Shown here: positions 8,354 to 16,322 of the stretch, piece after piece
Layout: each line of letters opens with the position of its first letter
How positions within the stretch are numbered: the first letter of the stretch is position 1
Source of the DNA: DASUAS01 sp963809795
Lineage (GTDB): Bacteria > Actinomycetota > Acidimicrobiia > IMCC26256 > DASPTH01
DNA length: 64,000 nt
Direction: 5' to 3'
Assembly (NCBI GenBank): GCA_963809795.1
Contig: CAWELN010000009.1
Coordinates: forward strand, 248,001-312,000
Program-made: the position numbers and the translations under genes
The notes under the pieces: model-generated
Seen by the model: only the letters and a program-made list of their open reading frames with translations
Database searches by the model: none
Told to the model about the DNA's origin: nothing

Positions 8354-9535
8354 GTGACCGAGATCGTCGTCGACGGGACCGGTGCCGCGGCCGTCACGGG
8401 CGCGGTGGCGGTGGTGGCGGAGGGCGTCGAACGCGGCCTCCATCTGGGTGCGCAGCTCTACGCGTCGGTCGAGGGCAAGGTCGTCGCCGATCTCGGGATC
8501 GGCCACGCGCGGGCCGGTGTCCCGATGACACCCGACTCGATGGTCGTGTGGTTCTCGATGACCAAGCCCAGCGTGGCGGTCGCGGTGGCGCAGCAGTGGG
8601 AGCGGGGCGCGCTCGAGCTCGACGACCGCGTCGCCGAGCACCTCCCCGAGTTCGCGACCCACGGCAAGGACGAGATCACCATCCGGCACCTGCTCACGCA
8701 CACCGCCGGCATCCGCGCCGGCGACGCGGTGACGAGCACTGCGCCGGGCACCGCCTACTGGGACGAGGTCGTCGCCGGCATCTGCGCGATCGAGCGCGAG
8801 CCCGACTGGGTCCCGGGGGCGCGGGCCGGATATCACCTCAGCTGCGGGATGACCCTGCTCGCCGAGATCGTGCGCCGATGCGACGGGCGCCGCTTCGAGC
8901 AGTACGTGCGCGACGAGGTCTTCGAGCCGCTCGGCATGGCCGACTGCTGGGTGGGCATGCCCGCCGACCGGGTCGCGACCTACGGGGACCGCCTCGGCAC
9001 CATGCACAACACCGCGTCGGGCACCGCGCGGCCGCTCGACCACTTCGACTCGCCCGACTTCCTCCGGCTGTGCATCCCCGGCGGCGGTGGGCGCGGCCCG
9101 GTCCGCCAGCTGGCGCGTCTCTACGAGGCCCTGCTCGGGCGCGGCGCACTCGAGGGTCACCGTGTCCTCACGCCACAGACGGTGGAGGCGATCACCGCGC
9201 GGCACCGGGTCGGTCTCTACGACGAGACCTTCCACGCGCAGTGCGACTGGGGCCTCGGGTTCGCGGTCGACGCCTTCGCCATGGGCCGTCACGCGTCGCC
9301 GCGCGCGTTCGGCCACGGCGGCGCGCTCTCGGCCATCTCCTTCGCCGATCCCGAGCACGGTCTCGTCGCGGTGCTGCAGACCAACGGCATGTGCGGCAAC
9401 GACGACCACTACCTCCGGCTCGACGCCGTCACCACCGCGCTGTACGAAGATCTCGGACTGGCGCCCACGGGCGCGCCCGGCCGCGACAAGCCGTTCCCGT
9501 CGGTCGAGCTGACCGTCGCCACCACCGAGGAGTGA
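8354..9535 (+). CDS. Serine hydrolase, beta-lactamase class C / esterase family
   Basis: A 393-residue penicillin-binding-protein-fold hydrolase. The catalytic SxxK motif is Ser68-Met-Thr-Lys71 (WFSMTKPSVAVA); the tyrosine motif is probably the YHLS in 'ARAGYHLSCGMTLLAE', and the third motif is HGGALS near the C-terminus. No signal peptide is evident, so it is probably a cytoplasmic esterase (EstB-like) rather than a beta-lactamase. GTG 8354 (MTEIVVDGTG) is chosen because the longer open frame upstream is Arg/Pro-rich and runs antisense into the DUF202 gene. Its TGA overlaps the ATG of the following 73-aa gene. Confidence 0.9.
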   Translation: MTEIVVDGTGAAAVTGAVAVVAEGVERGLHLGAQLYASVEGKVVADLGIGHARAGVPMTPDSMVVWFSMTKPSVAVAVAQQWERGALELDDRVAEHLPEFATHGKDEITIRHLLTHTAGIRAGDAVTSTAPGTAYWDEVVAGICAIEREPDWVPGARAGYHLSCGMTLLAEIVRRCDGRRFEQYVRDEVFEPLGMADCWVGMPADRVATYGDRLGTMHNTASGTARPLDHFDSPDFLRLCIPGGGGRGPVRQLARLYEALLGRGALEGHRVLTPQTVEAITARHRVGLYDETFHAQCDWGLGFAVDAFAMGRHASPRAFGHGGALSAISFADPEHGLVAVLQTNGMCGNDDHYLRLDAVTTALYEDLGLAPTGAPGRDKPFPSVELTVATTEE

Positions 9536-9756
9536 TGCCTTCCATGGCCGAGAACTGGACGACGACCAAGGTCGACGACGTGCAGCCGGGCGACGTCGTG
9601 CGCTACGCGGGTCAGGAGTTCACGGTGGCGCGTGTCGACTCCCCCTTCCTCGGCCGCGACGAGATGGTGTGCTTCATCGAGGACACGCCCACGCGTTGGC
9701 ACGCCTATCCCGCCGCGCGGGGCGGTGACGTCGAGGTGCAGACGCCCGGCGCATGA
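9535..9756 (+). CDS. Small hypothetical protein (73 aa)
   Basis: Starts at ATG 9535, overlapping the serine hydrolase TGA (TGATG), and ends in an ATGA overlap with the CoA-transferase gene, so it is locked into a three-gene translational chain. The product (MPSMAENWTTTKVDDVQPGD...) is strand-rich, with 'VQPGDVVRYAGQEFTVARVD' and 'CFIEDTPTRWHAYPA', which looks like a small SH3-like or Hint-like barrel. I do not recognise a family. The in-frame ATG at 9544 is an alternative start. Confidence 0.68.
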   Translation: MPSMAENWTTTKVDDVQPGDVVRYAGQEFTVARVDSPFLGRDEMVCFIEDTPTRWHAYPAARGGDVEVQTPGA

Positions 9757-10892
9757 CCGACCAGCCGCTGTCACATCTGCGCGTCCTCGACCTGTCTCGG
9801 CTCCAGCCCGGCGCGTTCTGCACCGGCGTGCTCGCCGACCTCGGCGCCGACGTGCTCCGGATCGAGCCACCGAAAGGTGGGGACCCGCTGCGCATGCTCC
9901 CCGGCGCGCCCGCCGCGTACCACCGGGGGAAGCGCGCCATGACGCTCGATCTCAAGCATGCGCGCGCGCCGGAGGTCCTGCGCCGGCTGGTGGCCGAGGT
10001 CGACGTGGTCGTGGAATCGGGGCTGCCCGCCGCCCTCCGCCAGCAGGGCATCGGCTACGAGCAGCTCGCGGCCGACCAACCCGGGCTGGTCTGGTGCTCG
10101 ATCTCCGGGTTCGGCACCGACAGCCCCTACGCCGACCGCGCCGCCCACGACATCTCGTTCCTCGGCTACTCGGGGCTCCTCGCCCTGATGGCGGGCGACG
10201 CGGTGCCGACCACACCCGACTTCGTGCTCGCGGTGCCCTACGGCGCGCTCATCGGTGTGGTCGGCATCCTCGCCGCGCTCACCGCTCGTGACCGCACCGG
10301 TGAGGGGCGCTTCGTCGACACCAGCATCGCCGACGCCGCCACCTGGGTGATCGGCGAAGCGGTGGCGCGCGTCGCGGTGGGCGGTCAGGCCGGATGGGGC
10401 CAGTCGGCGAACCGGCGCGCCTACCGGGCCGCCGACGGCCGCCTGATCACGGTGGCCGCCGCCGAGCCGCGCACCTGGGCGGCGCTGTGCGAGGCGCTGG
10501 AACGGCCCGACCTCGCCGACCGGCTGGCCACCCCGCCCGAAGGGCAGGCGGCGCTGGCCGACGAGCTGGCGGCGATCTTCGCCAGCCGCCCCGCCGCCGA
10601 GTGGGTCGCGCGGCTCCCGGCGGAGGCTGCCGTCGGCCCGGTCAACACCGTCGACGACCTGTTCGACGACCCGCACGTGCAGGCCCGCGGGTCGGTGGTC
10701 GAGCTGTCCGGCGCCGGCGCCGGGACCCGCGCCCTCCGGTCGCCGGTGCGCCTCCGCCGCCGCGACGGGAGCGAGGAGCCGTTCGCGGCCGGCCCACCGC
10801 CCGGCCCCGGTGAGCACACCGACGCCGCGCTCGCGGCGGCCGGCTTCGCCCCCGACGAGATCGCCGCGTTGCACGACGACGGCGTCGTCTGA
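9753..10892 (+). CDS. CaiB/BaiF-family (class III) CoA-transferase
   Basis: A 379-residue class III CoA-transferase, which moves CoA between acids through an aspartyl-CoA thioester. It begins 'LSHLRVLDLSRLQPGAFC' and contains 'LGADVLRIEPPKGGDP', 'CSISGFGTDSPYADRAAHD' and 'GEGRFVDTSIADAATW', whose aspartate is at the expected catalytic position. The ATG overlaps the stop of the 73-aa gene (ATGA). The following SDR gene, 24 bp downstream, suggests a degradative pathway for a carboxylic acid activated as CoA ester; the substrate is not evident. Confidence 0.92.
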   Translation: MTDQPLSHLRVLDLSRLQPGAFCTGVLADLGADVLRIEPPKGGDPLRMLPGAPAAYHRGKRAMTLDLKHARAPEVLRRLVAEVDVVVESGLPAALRQQGIGYEQLAADQPGLVWCSISGFGTDSPYADRAAHDISFLGYSGLLALMAGDAVPTTPDFVLAVPYGALIGVVGILAALTARDRTGEGRFVDTSIADAATWVIGEAVARVAVGGQAGWGQSANRRAYRAADGRLITVAAAEPRTWAALCEALERPDLADRLATPPEGQAALADELAAIFASRPAAEWVARLPAEAAVGPVNTVDDLFDDPHVQARGSVVELSGAGAGTRALRSPVRLRRRDGSEEPFAAGPPPGPGEHTDAALAAAGFAPDEIAALHDDGVV

Positions 10893-10916
10893 ACCCACGA
10901 CGACAGGAGCTGCAGC

Positions 10917-11690
10917 ATGCCGTACGCCATCGATCTGTCCGGGCACCGCGCGCTCGTGACCGGCGCCGGTCAGGGCGTCGGCCGCGGCATCGCGATGACG
11001 CTGGGCGAGGCGGGGGCCGAGGTGTTGGTGAACGACCTCGTGCTCGAGCGGGCGCAGAGCGTCGTGAGCGAGATCGAGCTCGCCGGCGGCAAGGGCCGGC
11101 CCGCGGTGTTCGACGTCACCGACTACGACGCGGTCCGGGCCGCGGTCGCCGAGGGCGGCCCCGTCGACGTCCTGGTGAACAACGCGGGGAATGCGGGCCG
11201 CGCCGCGACCATGGGCTACGAGGACCTCGCCCCGCTCGTGCAGACCGAGCCCGACGACTGGGAGCCGTTCATCAAGGTGAACCTGTACGGCGTGATGTAC
11301 GCGGTCCGCGCCGCGTTGCCCGGGATGATCGAAGCGGGCTGGGGCCGCATCGTGACCGTCATCTCCGACACCGCGCGCGTGGGCGAGACCAACATGGCGG
11401 CGTACTCGGCGGCGAAGGCCGGCGCCGCGGGGTTCTGCCGCTCGATTGCCCGCGAGGTCGGTCGCCACGGCATCACCGTCAATTGCGTCGCCCTCGGGAC
11501 CATGAACACCCAGGGCATCCCGCCCGAGGAGGACGAGGTCGGCGAACGGCTGGTGAAGCGGTACGTCGTGCGGCGCCGCGGGCTGCCGCGCGACATCGCG
11601 CACATGGTGGTGTCGCTCGCCGCGCCGGACGCCGACTGGGTCACCGGCCAGACGATCCCGGTGAACGGCGGCTACTCGTTCAACCTCTGA
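10917..11690 (+). CDS. Short-chain dehydrogenase/reductase (classical SDR)
   Basis: A 257-residue NAD(P)-dependent oxidoreductase. The cofactor motif TGAGQGVGRGIA, the NNAGNAG structural motif, a serine in VISDTARVG and the catalytic YSAAKAG are all present, so it should be active. AGGAG at 10905-10909, seven bases before the ATG, fixes the start. It follows the CoA-transferase gene by 24 bp and is probably the last gene of the serine hydrolase/CoA-transferase unit. It most likely acts on a hydroxyacyl-CoA or similar alcohol. Confidence 0.93.
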   Translation: MPYAIDLSGHRALVTGAGQGVGRGIAMTLGEAGAEVLVNDLVLERAQSVVSEIELAGGKGRPAVFDVTDYDAVRAAVAEGGPVDVLVNNAGNAGRAATMGYEDLAPLVQTEPDDWEPFIKVNLYGVMYAVRAALPGMIEAGWGRIVTVISDTARVGETNMAAYSAAKAGAAGFCRSIAREVGRHGITVNCVALGTMNTQGIPPEEDEVGERLVKRYVVRRRGLPRDIAHMVVSLAAPDADWVTGQTIPVNGGYSFNL

Positions 11691-11738
11691 CGGCAACGTC
11701 TGACCGCAACCTCTGACCGCAACTTCTGACCGCCGCGC
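11687..11738. repeat. 13-bp tandem repeat, about four copies
   Basis: Units beginning CTGACGGCAACGT, CTGACCGCAACCT, CTGACCGCAACTT and CTGACCGCCGCG follow each other directly. The first unit contains the TGA stop of the SDR gene, and every unit carries a CTGA, so the array offers stops in more than one frame. It lies just upstream of the MoxR promoter. It is most likely slipped-strand duplication at a gene end. Confidence 0.85.
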
Positions 11739-11770
11739 CGGTGGGGCGGGGGTCGTCACCTGGGCGCCGG

Positions 11771-11785
11771 TACAATTTGACCCGA
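11771..11785 (+). promoter_or_regulatory. Leaderless promoter of the MoxR operon (-10 element)
   Basis: TACAAT at 11771-11776 is a near-consensus -10 element in otherwise GC-rich DNA. The MoxR ATG lies 8 nt after it, so transcription would begin at or next to the start codon and give a leaderless mRNA, common in actinomycetes. No convincing -35 element is seen. The position separates this operon from the upstream SDR gene. Confidence 0.6.
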
Positions 11786-12684
11786 TGGAGACCGTCGACG
11801 ACGTCCGCGCCGCCCTCGCCGAGCACGAGTACCTGGCCGACGAGGGCCTGGCCACCGCGATCTTCCTCGCCATCCGGCTCCAGCGGCCGTTGCTGCTCGA
11901 GGGCGAGGCCGGCGTCGGCAAGACCGAGGTCGCCAAGGTCCTGGCCCGCTGGACCGGCGGCGAGCTGGTCCGCCTCCAGTGCTACGAGGGCATCGACGCC
12001 GCCCAGGCGGTCTACGAGTGGGACTACTCGCGCCAGCTGCTCCACCTCCGCGCGGTCGAGGCCGGCGGCGGTGAGGTGGTGGAGGACGAGCTCTACTCGG
12101 AGCGGTTCCTCGTGAAGCGGCCGCTCCTCCGGGCGATCGCCTACGAGGCCGACAGCCTGGGCGCGGTCGCGCCCCCGGTGCTGCTGGTCGACGAGGTCGA
12201 CCGGGCCGACGACGAGTTCGAGGCCTTCCTGCTCGAGATCCTCTCCGACTACACGATCACGGTCCCCGAGCTGGGCACGTTCAGCGCGTCGGTGCCGCCG
12301 TTGGTCGTGGTGACGTCGAACCGCACCCGCGACGTGCACGACGCGCTCAAACGCCGATGCCTCTACCACTGGATCGCGCACCCCGACTTCGAGCGCGAGC
12401 TCGCCATCCTGCGCGTGCGCGCACCGGAAGTGCCCGACCAGCTGGCGCGCGAGGTTGCGGCCGCGGTCGCGGCGCTGCGCGACCTCGAGCTCTACAAGCC
12501 ACCCGGTGTCGCCGAGACCATCGACTGGGCGAACGCGCTCGCCGCGCTCGGGCGCACCAGCATCGACGAGCAGGCCGTCGCGGTCACCCTCGGCACGATC
12601 CTCAAGTACCGCGAGGACCAGGACCGCACCCGGGCCGCCGGGATCGACCAGCTGGTTCGCTCGGCGACGGAGCGCAGTGGCTGA
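11785..12684 (+). CDS. MoxR-family AAA+ ATPase (CoxD-like)
   Basis: A 299-residue AAA+ ATPase. Walker A (GEAGVGKTE), Walker B (LLVDEVDRAD) and sensor 1 (VVVTSNRTRD) are intact. MoxR proteins work with VWA-domain partners to mature or insert metals in enzyme complexes; in CO dehydrogenase loci the equivalent CoxD reshapes the Mo-Cu site. The next gene encodes a VWA protein and overlaps this one by 8 bp, then come XdhC-type genes, so a role in molybdenum hydroxylase maturation is a reasonable inference. The enzyme subunits themselves are not in the window. Confidence 0.92.
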   Translation: METVDDVRAALAEHEYLADEGLATAIFLAIRLQRPLLLEGEAGVGKTEVAKVLARWTGGELVRLQCYEGIDAAQAVYEWDYSRQLLHLRAVEAGGGEVVEDELYSERFLVKRPLLRAIAYEADSLGAVAPPVLLVDEVDRADDEFEAFLLEILSDYTITVPELGTFSASVPPLVVVTSNRTRDVHDALKRRCLYHWIAHPDFERELAILRVRAPEVPDQLAREVAAAVAALRDLELYKPPGVAETIDWANALAALGRTSIDEQAVAVTLGTILKYREDQDRTRAAGIDQLVRSATERSG

Positions 12685-13843
12685 CGCGACCGCGACCGTG
12701 CCGGTCCCCGAGTTCGACCGGCTGACCGTCGGGTTCGCCCGGCTGTTGCGCGCCGCGGGTCTCGACGTACCCGTCGGCGCGACGTTGGTGTTCGCCGAGG
12801 CGCTCGGCGCGGTCGGGGTCGGGAGCCGCGACTCGGTGTACTGGGCGGGCCGCGCAACACTGGTGCGCCGCCCCGAGGACGTCGAGCTCTACGACCGCGC
12901 CTTCGCCGCCTGGTGGGAGCGCGTGCACGAGATCCCGCTGGCGTCGCCGATCGAGCGGGAGGTCGTGCTGGCGTTCGACCACGACGGCGACGACGACGCG
13001 GGCGACGACGACGGCGAGGCGTCCGACGCGCCCACGCTCTCGGTGCGCTACAGCCGGGCCGAGGTCCTGCGCCAGCGCGACTTCGCGCACTACAGCCCCC
13101 ACGAGTTCGCCGAGTCGCGCCGTCTGATGGACGACCTGCGCATGGCCGGCGCGATGCGCAGGTCACGGCGCCTGCGGGCCAGCCGGCGGAACCGGGGCCG
13201 TCCCGACCTGCGCCGCACGGTCCGTCGTGCCATCCGCGCCGGGGGCGAGCCCATCAGCCGCGCCTACGTCGAGCCCGCCGAACGCCGGCGCCGGCTCGTC
13301 CTGCTCTGCGACGTGAGCGGCTCGATGGAGGCGTACGCCCGGGGCCTGGTCCGCTTCCTCCACGCCGCCGTGGTGGGGCGCGGAAAGGTGGAGGCCTTCG
13401 CCATCGGCACCCGGCTCACCCGCATCACCCGCGAGCTGTCCTCGCGCGATCCCGACGCCGCCATCGCCGCCGCCGCCCGGCGGGTCACCGACTGGTCGGG
13501 GGGCACCCGTCTGGGCGAGGGCCTGCGGCAGTTCAACGACGAGTGGGGCATGCGGGGCATGGCCCGGGGCGCGGTGGTCGTGATCCTGTCCGACGGCTGG
13601 GACCGGGGCGACCCGGAGCTGCTCGGCACCCAGATGGAGCGGCTGCACCGGGTCGCCCACCAGGTGGTGTGGGTGAACCCGCTGAAGTCGTCGCCCAACT
13701 TCGCACCCCTCGCCCGGGGAATGGCCGCCGCGCTCCCGCACGTTGACGAGTTCGTCGAGGGGCACAACCTGGCGTCGCTGGAGCATCTGGCGCGGGTCGT
13801 CTCGGGCGAGAGCACCTCTCCGAAGGGAGCTGAGAAGGCATGA
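12677..13843 (+). CDS. VWA domain-containing CoxE-like protein
   Basis: A 388-residue protein of the CoxE family. The C-terminal von Willebrand A domain has an intact MIDAS (LLCDVSGSMEAY, then 'DWSGGTRLGEGL' and ILSDGWDRGD). The N-terminal half is helical with an acidic loop (DHDGDDDAGDDDGE) before 'RYSRAEVLRQRDFAHYSPHE', typical of CoxE. It is the expected partner of the MoxR ATPase encoded immediately upstream. GTG 12677 (VADATATVP) overlaps the MoxR stop; the longer upstream frame is antisense-like and rejected. The next gene starts within its stop codon (ATGA). Confidence 0.92.
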   Translation: MADATATVPVPEFDRLTVGFARLLRAAGLDVPVGATLVFAEALGAVGVGSRDSVYWAGRATLVRRPEDVELYDRAFAAWWERVHEIPLASPIEREVVLAFDHDGDDDAGDDDGEASDAPTLSVRYSRAEVLRQRDFAHYSPHEFAESRRLMDDLRMAGAMRRSRRLRASRRNRGRPDLRRTVRRAIRAGGEPISRAYVEPAERRRRLVLLCDVSGSMEAYARGLVRFLHAAVVGRGKVEAFAIGTRLTRITRELSSRDPDAAIAAAARRVTDWSGGTRLGEGLRQFNDEWGMRGMARGAVVVILSDGWDRGDPELLGTQMERLHRVAHQVVWVNPLKSSPNFAPLARGMAAALPHVDEFVEGHNLASLEHLARVVSGESTSPKGAEKA

Positions 13844-14157
13844 AGGAAGTCCTGGACGACATCGAACGCTGGCGGGCGGCCGGCCACCGGGTGGCCGTCG
13901 CCCGCGTCGTCGCGCTCGAGGGGTCCGCACCACGCGACCCGGGCGCGACCATGGCCGTGAACGACGACGGTGAGGTCGCGGGCTCGGTGTCCGGCGGCTG
14001 CGTCGAGGGCGCGGTCGTCGAGGCGTCGCTCGCGGTCTTGGCCGGCACGCGGGAGCGGGGCGTCATCACGTTCGGCTACTCCGACGACGAGGCGTTCGCG
14101 GTCGGCCTCACCTGTGGCGGCACCATCCACCTCTACCTCGAGCCACTCGACTGGTGA
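13840..14157 (+). CDS. XdhC/CoxI-type accessory protein, N-terminal domain only
   Basis: A 105-residue protein equal to the N-terminal domain of XdhC/CoxI, a chaperone that handles the molybdenum cofactor for xanthine and CO dehydrogenases. It contains 'VARVVALEGSAPRDPGATMA', 'SGGCVEGAVVEA' and a closing 'GLTCGGTIHLYLEP', including the conserved cysteines of SGGC and LTCGG. The Rossmann half is encoded separately by the next gene, so what is one protein in many bacteria is split here. Both ends overlap neighbours (ATGA and GTGA). Confidence 0.9.
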   Translation: MKEVLDDIERWRAAGHRVAVARVVALEGSAPRDPGATMAVNDDGEVAGSVSGGCVEGAVVEASLAVLAGTRERGVITFGYSDDEAFAVGLTCGGTIHLYLEPLDW

Positions 14158-14948
14158 GTCCCGAGCCGTCGATCTACGAGGCGCTGCGCGACGCGCTGCG
14201 GGCGGAGGAGCCGGTGGCGCTGGCCACCGTGACCGCCGGGCCGAACATCGGGGCGAAGCTGCTCGTCCCGCGTGTCGGTGGCGCGCTCGGCAGTCTGGGC
14301 GACCCCGACCTCGATCGCGTCGTCGCCCGCGACGCGCGCGGCGAGCTCGAGGCCGGTCTCACGTCGACCCGCCACTACGGCGCGCACGGCGAGGCGCGCG
14401 AAGACACGGTGTCGGTGTTCGTCGAGTCGTTCGCGCCACCGCCGCGGATGATCATCTTCGGCGCGGTCGACTTCACGCGTGCCCTCGCCGCGGTCGCCAA
14501 GGTCCTCGGCTACCGCGTGGTCGTCTGCGACGCCCGGGCCGTGTTCGCCACTCGGCAGCGGTTTCCCATGGCCGACGAGGTCGTGAACGAGTGGCCCAAC
14601 CGCTACCTCGAGAAGGTGGGCGACGACCTCGGCCCGCGCGACGCGGTGTGCGTGCTCACCCACGACAGCAAGTTCGACGTGCCCGCCATCGTCGGCTCGC
14701 TCGCCACCCGCGTCGGCTACCTCGGCGCGATGGGATCGCGCACGACGCACGCCAAGCGGACCGAGCGGCTGCAGGAGGCGGGCGTCACCGACGAGGAGCT
14801 GGCCCGCATCCACGCGCCCATCGGCCTCGACATCGGTGCCCGCACGCCGGAGGAGACCGCGGTGTCGATCTGCGCCGAGATCATCAGCGCCCGCACCGGC
14901 CGGAAGGCGCAGGCCTTGCGCGACGCGAGCGGGCCGATCCACTCGTGA
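14154..14948 (+). CDS. XdhC/CoxF-type accessory protein, Rossmann-domain part
   Basis: A 264-residue protein. Residues from about 100 onward ('PPRMIIFGAVDFTRALAAVA') form the XdhC C-terminal Rossmann domain, with 'VCDARAVFATRQRFP', 'DAVCVLTHDSKFDVPAI' and 'YLGAMGSRTTHAKR', all standard for XdhC. The usual GxGHV dinucleotide motif reads GAVDFT. The first 90 residues resemble the linker and part of the N-terminal domain. It overlaps both neighbours by 4 bp. Together with the preceding gene it would rebuild a complete XdhC, consistent with maturation of a molybdenum hydroxylase. Confidence 0.9.
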   Translation: MSPEPSIYEALRDALRAEEPVALATVTAGPNIGAKLLVPRVGGALGSLGDPDLDRVVARDARGELEAGLTSTRHYGAHGEAREDTVSVFVESFAPPPRMIIFGAVDFTRALAAVAKVLGYRVVVCDARAVFATRQRFPMADEVVNEWPNRYLEKVGDDLGPRDAVCVLTHDSKFDVPAIVGSLATRVGYLGAMGSRTTHAKRTERLQEAGVTDEELARIHAPIGLDIGARTPEETAVSICAEIISARTGRKAQALRDASGPIHS

Positions 14949-15688
14949 ACTTCGGCATCGAGGGCCGCCGCGCCGCGGTGGCGGCGGCGTCGAGCGGGCT
15001 CGGCTTCGCGACCGCGCGCGCCCTGGCCGACGAAGGGGTCACGGTCGCGATCTGCAGCCGGTCGCGTGAGCGGATCGAGGCCGCGGCGGCGGAGATCGGT
15101 CCACGCGCGGTGCCGCTGGTGGCCGACGTCTCGACGGAGGAGGGCGCAGCGGGCTTCGTGCAGGCCGCGCGCGACGCGCTCGGAGTGGTCGACATCCTCC
15201 TGTGCAACGGTGGCGGGCCGCCCCCCGGCAACTTCGCGTCCACGCCCCCCGAGGCCTACCGCGCCGCGATCGAGCTCAACTGCCTCACCCACATCGCGAT
15301 GTGCCAGGAGGCGGTCCCGGCGATGCGCGAGCATCGGTGGGGGAGGGTGATCGCGATCACGTCGGTGGGTGTGCGCCAACCCATCGCGGGGTTGATCCTC
15401 TCCAACGTCGCCCGTTCCGGCCTCACCGCCTTCCTCAAGACGCTCGCCCGTGAGATCGCGGGCGACGGCGTCACGGTGAACTCGCTCCTGCCGGGCTTCC
15501 ACGACACCGAACGCGTCCGGAGCCTCTACGGCGAGCTCGATGCGACGCAGGCCGGGATCCCCGCCGGGGTGCTCGGCGACCCGACGGATTTCGGCCGGGT
15601 GGCGGCGTTCCTCTGCTCGGAAGCGGCGTCCTTCGTCACCGGCACCGCCATTCCCGTCGACGGTGGTGCGTACACAGGGCTGTTCTGA
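14945..15688 (+). CDS. SDR-fold protein with atypical active site
   Basis: A 247-residue protein clearly of the SDR fold (AAASSGLGFATARALA at the N-terminus, 'VTGTAIPVDGGAYTGLF' at the end). The structural NNAG reads CNGGG and the region where YxxxK is expected reads LILSNVARSG, lacking both catalytic residues; the serine at ITSVGV remains. A divergent SDR subfamily with this LSN-type motif is known among proteins annotated FabG-like, so this is probably a real lineage rather than decay. GTG 14945 overlaps the XdhC stop (GTGA), making it the last gene of the MoxR operon. It may bind a nucleotide without classical dehydrogenase activity. Confidence 0.88.
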   Translation: MNFGIEGRRAAVAAASSGLGFATARALADEGVTVAICSRSRERIEAAAAEIGPRAVPLVADVSTEEGAAGFVQAARDALGVVDILLCNGGGPPPGNFASTPPEAYRAAIELNCLTHIAMCQEAVPAMREHRWGRVIAITSVGVRQPIAGLILSNVARSGLTAFLKTLAREIAGDGVTVNSLLPGFHDTERVRSLYGELDATQAGIPAGVLGDPTDFGRVAAFLCSEAASFVTGTAIPVDGGAYTGLF

Positions 15689-15710
15689 ATCGAGCGCGTA
15701 CGCTTCGGTG

Positions 15711-16322
15711 ATGGGGACGGACGGCGGGTCGCGGATCGTCACGGTCCCGAACGTGATCTCGCTGGCGCGTCTCGCCTGCGCACCGGTCTTCGTCTGGCTG
15801 CTCGCCGACGACGACCTGCTCGCGGCGGCCGCGCTGTTGGCCGTGCTCGGCGCCTCCGACTGGGTCGACGGTTGGATCGCGCGCCACTTCGACCAGGGCA
15901 GCGACCTCGGCAAGGTGCTCGACCCGGTCGCCGACCGCATCCTGCTCCTGGTGGCCGCGGTCGCGCTGATCGTGCAGGGCAGCGTGCCCCTCGTGGTCGG
16001 CGTGCTGGTGCTCGTCCGGGAGCTCGTCGTGAGCGTCGCGGTGCTCGTGCTCGCGGCGGCCGGGGCGCGCCGCATCGACGTTCAGTGGGTCGGGAAAGCG
16101 GGCACGCTCGCCTTGATGTTCGCCTTCCCGTTGTACCTGTGGGCCGACGCCGTCCACGGCGACGCCCACGACGTCGTGCTCGCGGCGGCCTGGTTCATGG
16201 CGGTGTGCGGGCTGGTGCTCAGCTACTACGCGGCGCTGACCTACGTACCGATCGCGCGCCACGCGCTCCGTGAAGGGCGCGACCAACACGGCGCCCGCGC
16301 CTCGGCCGGGAGCGTGCCGTGA
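15711..16322 (+). CDS. pgsA: CDP-alcohol phosphatidyltransferase (PgsA family)
   Basis: A 203-residue membrane enzyme that joins a CDP-diacylglycerol to an alcohol such as glycerol 3-phosphate. The signature DG-x2-AR-x8-G-x3-D-x3-D is complete in 'DWVDGWIARHFDQGSDLGKV' followed by LDPVADR. Five or six transmembrane segments follow. TACGCT about 7 nt before the ATG suggests leaderless transcription. The location before gcvH matches pgsA2 (Rv1822) upstream of gcvH (Rv1826) in M. tuberculosis, supporting the assignment; the exact alcohol is not proven. Confidence 0.88.
   Translation: MGTDGGSRIVTVPNVISLARLACAPVFVWLLADDDLLAAAALLAVLGASDWVDGWIARHFDQGSDLGKVLDPVADRILLLVAAVALIVQGSVPLVVGVLVLVRELVVSVAVLVLAAAGARRIDVQWVGKAGTLALMFAFPLYLWADAVHGDAHDVVLAAAWFMAVCGLVLSYYAALTYVPIARHALREGRDQHGARASAGSVP

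Noticed and set aside
8354..9535. True class C beta-lactamase
   Set aside because: No signal peptide and an esterase-like set of motifs; the serine hydrolase label is safer.
9771..11936. Long minus-strand frame opposite the CoA-transferase and SDR genes
   Set aside because: Low-complexity Arg/Gly/Ala protein without motifs, antisense to two well-supported genes.
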